NCBI GenBank assembly: GCA_022360105.1
Contig: JAKSDL010000344.1
Location: forward strand, 1 to 15,876
Reading direction: 5' to 3'
DNA from: Pseudomonadota bacterium
GTDB lineage: Bacteria; SAR324; XYD2-FULL-50-16; JAHJRI01
DNA length: 15,876 nucleotides
Shown here: one piece after another, positions 14,401 to 15,876 of the stretch
How the letters are laid out: the number at the start of each line of letters is the position of its first letter
Position numbering within the stretch: position 1 is the stretch's first letter
The notes under the pieces: generated by a model
What the model was told of the DNA's origin: nothing
The model's input: the letters and a program-made list of their open reading frames with translations, nothing else
Databases searched by the model: none
Position numbers and translations under genes: made by a program

Positions 14401-15561
14401 ATGGTTACCAATTATCAAGGAACAGACTACCAGCATTATTTTACAAAGGAACACGACATGCTTCGAAAAGCAGTTCGTGACTTTGTAAAAAAGGAGATAC
14501 TTCCTCATGTTGAAGAATGGGAAGAAGCAAACGATTTTCCCAGGGATCTTTACAAGAAGCTGGGTGATTTAGGTTTTCTGGGAGTTGGCTATCCGGAAGA
14601 ATACGGCGGAACGCCAGGTGATATCTTCGACATTGTTGTCGTTACCGAGGAACTGTGCAGATCCGGTTCTATGGGATTGGTCGCCAGTATTGGTTCCCAT
14701 GGGATATCACTTCCCCCAATCGTCGCCCACGGGACGCCTGGGCAAAAAGAAAAATACCTGAAACCTGTTATTGCCGGTGAAAAAGTATCTGCCCTGGCTG
14801 TTACAGAACCAAGCGGTGGCTCTGACGTTGCCAATTTGAAAACAACCGCTGAGCGTGAAGGTGATTATTACATCGTTAATGGCAGCAAAACATTCATCAC
14901 AAGTGCGCTTCATGCCAGTCAGATCACTTGTGCTGTGCGTACCGGCGGTGAGGGTGCTCATGGAATCAGCTTTTTAATCATCGATACGGATGCACCGGGT
15001 TTCAGTGTTTCCAAAGAGTTAAAAAAAACAGGATGGTGGGCTTCCAATACCGGTGAATTGTTTTTCGATAACTGCAAAGTTCCCATCGAAAACCTGATTG
15101 GTGAAGAGAACCAGGGTTTTTACTACATTATGGAAAACTTCCAGGCAGAAAGGCTTTCCCTGGCCATTATGGCCAACATGACATCGGAACTATGTTTGGA
15201 GGAGTCCTTAAAATATGCCAAGGAACGAGAAGCTTTTGGCAAATCCCTGACCGGTTTTCAGGTAACCCGGCATAAGCTGGCTGATATGGCCACCATGCTG
15301 GAAGCCAGCAAGGAGTTCACTTATCGCGTTGCGGCAAAAATGAATGCCGGTGTGGACCAGATCAAGGAAGTATCCATGGCTAAGAATTTTGCCTGCACCG
15401 TCAGCAACCAGGTGACCTTTGATGCCACCCAGATCTTTGGCGGATATGGGTTCATGCGGGGATATCTGGTAGAAAGGCTCTATCGTGACAACAGGATTCT
15501 TTCCATTGGTGGTGGAACCCAAGAGATTATGAAAGAGATCATCTCCAAGCTGATTTTGTAA
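14401..15561 (+). CDS. Acyl-CoA dehydrogenase (second copy)
   Basis: This 386-residue acyl-CoA dehydrogenase is homologous to the gene at 12350; the N-termini align as YFTKEH....RKAVRDFVKKEI. Motifs are AVTEPSGGSD (133-142), YYIVNGSKTFIT (156-167) and IFGGYGFMRGYLVERLYRD (345-363), then LSIGGGTQEIM (367-377). The candidate base is Glu250 in AERLSL, the isovaleryl-CoA-dehydrogenase position; the MCAD-type Glu is replaced by Gly. The in-frame TTG at 14311 would add 30 residues unlike any dehydrogenase. ATG 14401 is chosen because AGGA (14392-14395) lies 5 nt upstream and the protein then begins at the expected distance from the first helix. Having two dehydrogenases suggests successive oxidations or two substrates within one pathway. 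Confidence 0.92.
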   Translation: MVTNYQGTDYQHYFTKEHDMLRKAVRDFVKKEILPHVEEWEEANDFPRDLYKKLGDLGFLGVGYPEEYGGTPGDIFDIVVVTEELCRSGSMGLVASIGSHGISLPPIVAHGTPGQKEKYLKPVIAGEKVSALAVTEPSGGSDVANLKTTAEREGDYYIVNGSKTFITSALHASQITCAVRTGGEGAHGISFLIIDTDAPGFSVSKELKKTGWWASNTGELFFDNCKVPIENLIGEENQGFYYIMENFQAERLSLAIMANMTSELCLEESLKYAKEREAFGKSLTGFQVTRHKLADMATMLEASKEFTYRVAAKMNAGVDQIKEVSMAKNFACTVSNQVTFDATQIFGGYGFMRGYLVERLYRDNRILSIGGGTQEIMKEIISKLIL

Positions 15562-15580
15562 CAGCATTTTTAGGACAGAT

Positions 15581-15876
15581 TTGCCGACATCCAGAAAATC
15601 CCTTTCAGGAGAACCGCTTGGTTTACATCACCAAGCCACAATTCAGGAAAGGCTTGTTCCATTAGGGCATGGCCTTTCCGAATATTGTTTTTCCAACCTT
15701 TTCCTGTTCAGACACGTTCATCAATATCGATTGATAGATAGCCAATTCCCCTTTATCAGCGGATTGACCTATGATGGCAGCTTGACACTTCTGCCTGTCT
15801 TTGGCTTGAAAAACGTCAATCCCGGCTATTTAAAAGAATCGCTAACAGGGTATGATTGCTATTATCCAATCAGTAA
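15581..15876 (+). CDS. Partial DUF2156/LPG-synthase-C-like protein (runs off right edge)
   Basis: An open frame from TTG 15581 continues without a stop to the last base, giving about 98 residues of a truncated protein. No ATG is available, but AGGA (15572-15575) lies 5 nt before this TTG, 19 nt after the dehydrogenase stop. The segment HGLSEYCFSNLFLFRHVHQY followed by FISGLTYDGSLTLLPVF resembles the N-terminal part of DUF2156 (phosphatidylglycerol lysyltransferase C-terminal, GNAT-like fold) proteins. In those proteins an SExxFxNLFxxR motif precedes a strand with G-x-T-x-D-G. The identification is from memory of the motif and is only moderately sure. Its role in the catabolic cluster, if any, is unknown. 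Confidence 0.5.
   Translation, partial: MPTSRKSLSGEPLGLHHQATIQERLVPLGHGLSEYCFSNLFLFRHVHQYRLIDSQFPFISGLTYDGSLTLLPVFGLKNVNPGYLKESLTGYDCYYPIS

Overview
The window looks like a chromosomal segment of a moderate-GC bacterium (I estimate mid-40s % GC by eye). Several genes carry clear Shine-Dalgarno sequences (AAGGAG or AGGA 5-6 nt before ATG), while others have none. The gene content (a DUF2157/GDYXXLXY membrane pair, a split acyl-CoA carboxylase alpha subunit, an AtuA-family protein and a TIGR03084 protein) and the intergenic repeats suggest an uncultured or environmental lineage around the FCB/Calditrichota-Ignavibacteria part of the tree. That placement is inferred from protein style only and is weak.

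Layout. 126-1133 (minus): a complete beta-ketoacyl-ACP synthase III (FabH-like) gene. 1134-1727: a divergent intergenic region. 1728-2219: a GNAT acetyltransferase. 2220-2641: a repeat-rich gap with a 19-bp perfect inverted repeat, a 14-bp direct repeat and a REP/BIME-like double hairpin. 2642-4473: two membrane-associated genes overlapping by 4 nt (DUF2157, then GDYXXLXY). 4707-15561: a long run of plus-strand genes forming a branched-chain or isoprenoid acyl-CoA catabolic cluster. 15581 to the right edge: the start of a further gene, probably DUF2156/LPG-synthase-like, cut by the window end.

The catabolic cluster is, in order: TetR regulator, carboxyltransferase beta subunit, biotin carboxylase, BT-BCCP (biotin carrier) protein, enoyl-CoA hydratase family protein, AtuA/DUF1446 protein, acyl-CoA dehydrogenase, TIGR03084 (maleylpyruvate-isomerase-like, DinB-fold) protein, and a second acyl-CoA dehydrogenase. 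This parallels the logic of leucine (liu) and acyclic-terpene (atu) degradation: dehydrogenate an acyl-CoA to a beta-methyl enoyl-CoA, carboxylate the gamma carbon with a biotin enzyme, then hydrate. The carboxyltransferase carries hallmarks of the methylcrotonyl/geranyl-CoA family. AtuA points to the terpene version, but no HMG-CoA lyase, acyl-CoA ligase or short-chain dehydrogenase is present, so the substrate cannot be fixed.

Most unusual points: (i) the carboxylase alpha subunit is encoded as two proteins whose break falls at the start of the BT domain, and the 294-nt junction holds a decayed BIME-like repeat; (ii) the hydratase-like protein lacks the first of the two crotonase glutamates; (iii) a TIGR03084 protein is translationally coupled to an acyl-CoA dehydrogenase; (iv) palindromes around the tetR gene make plausible operators.
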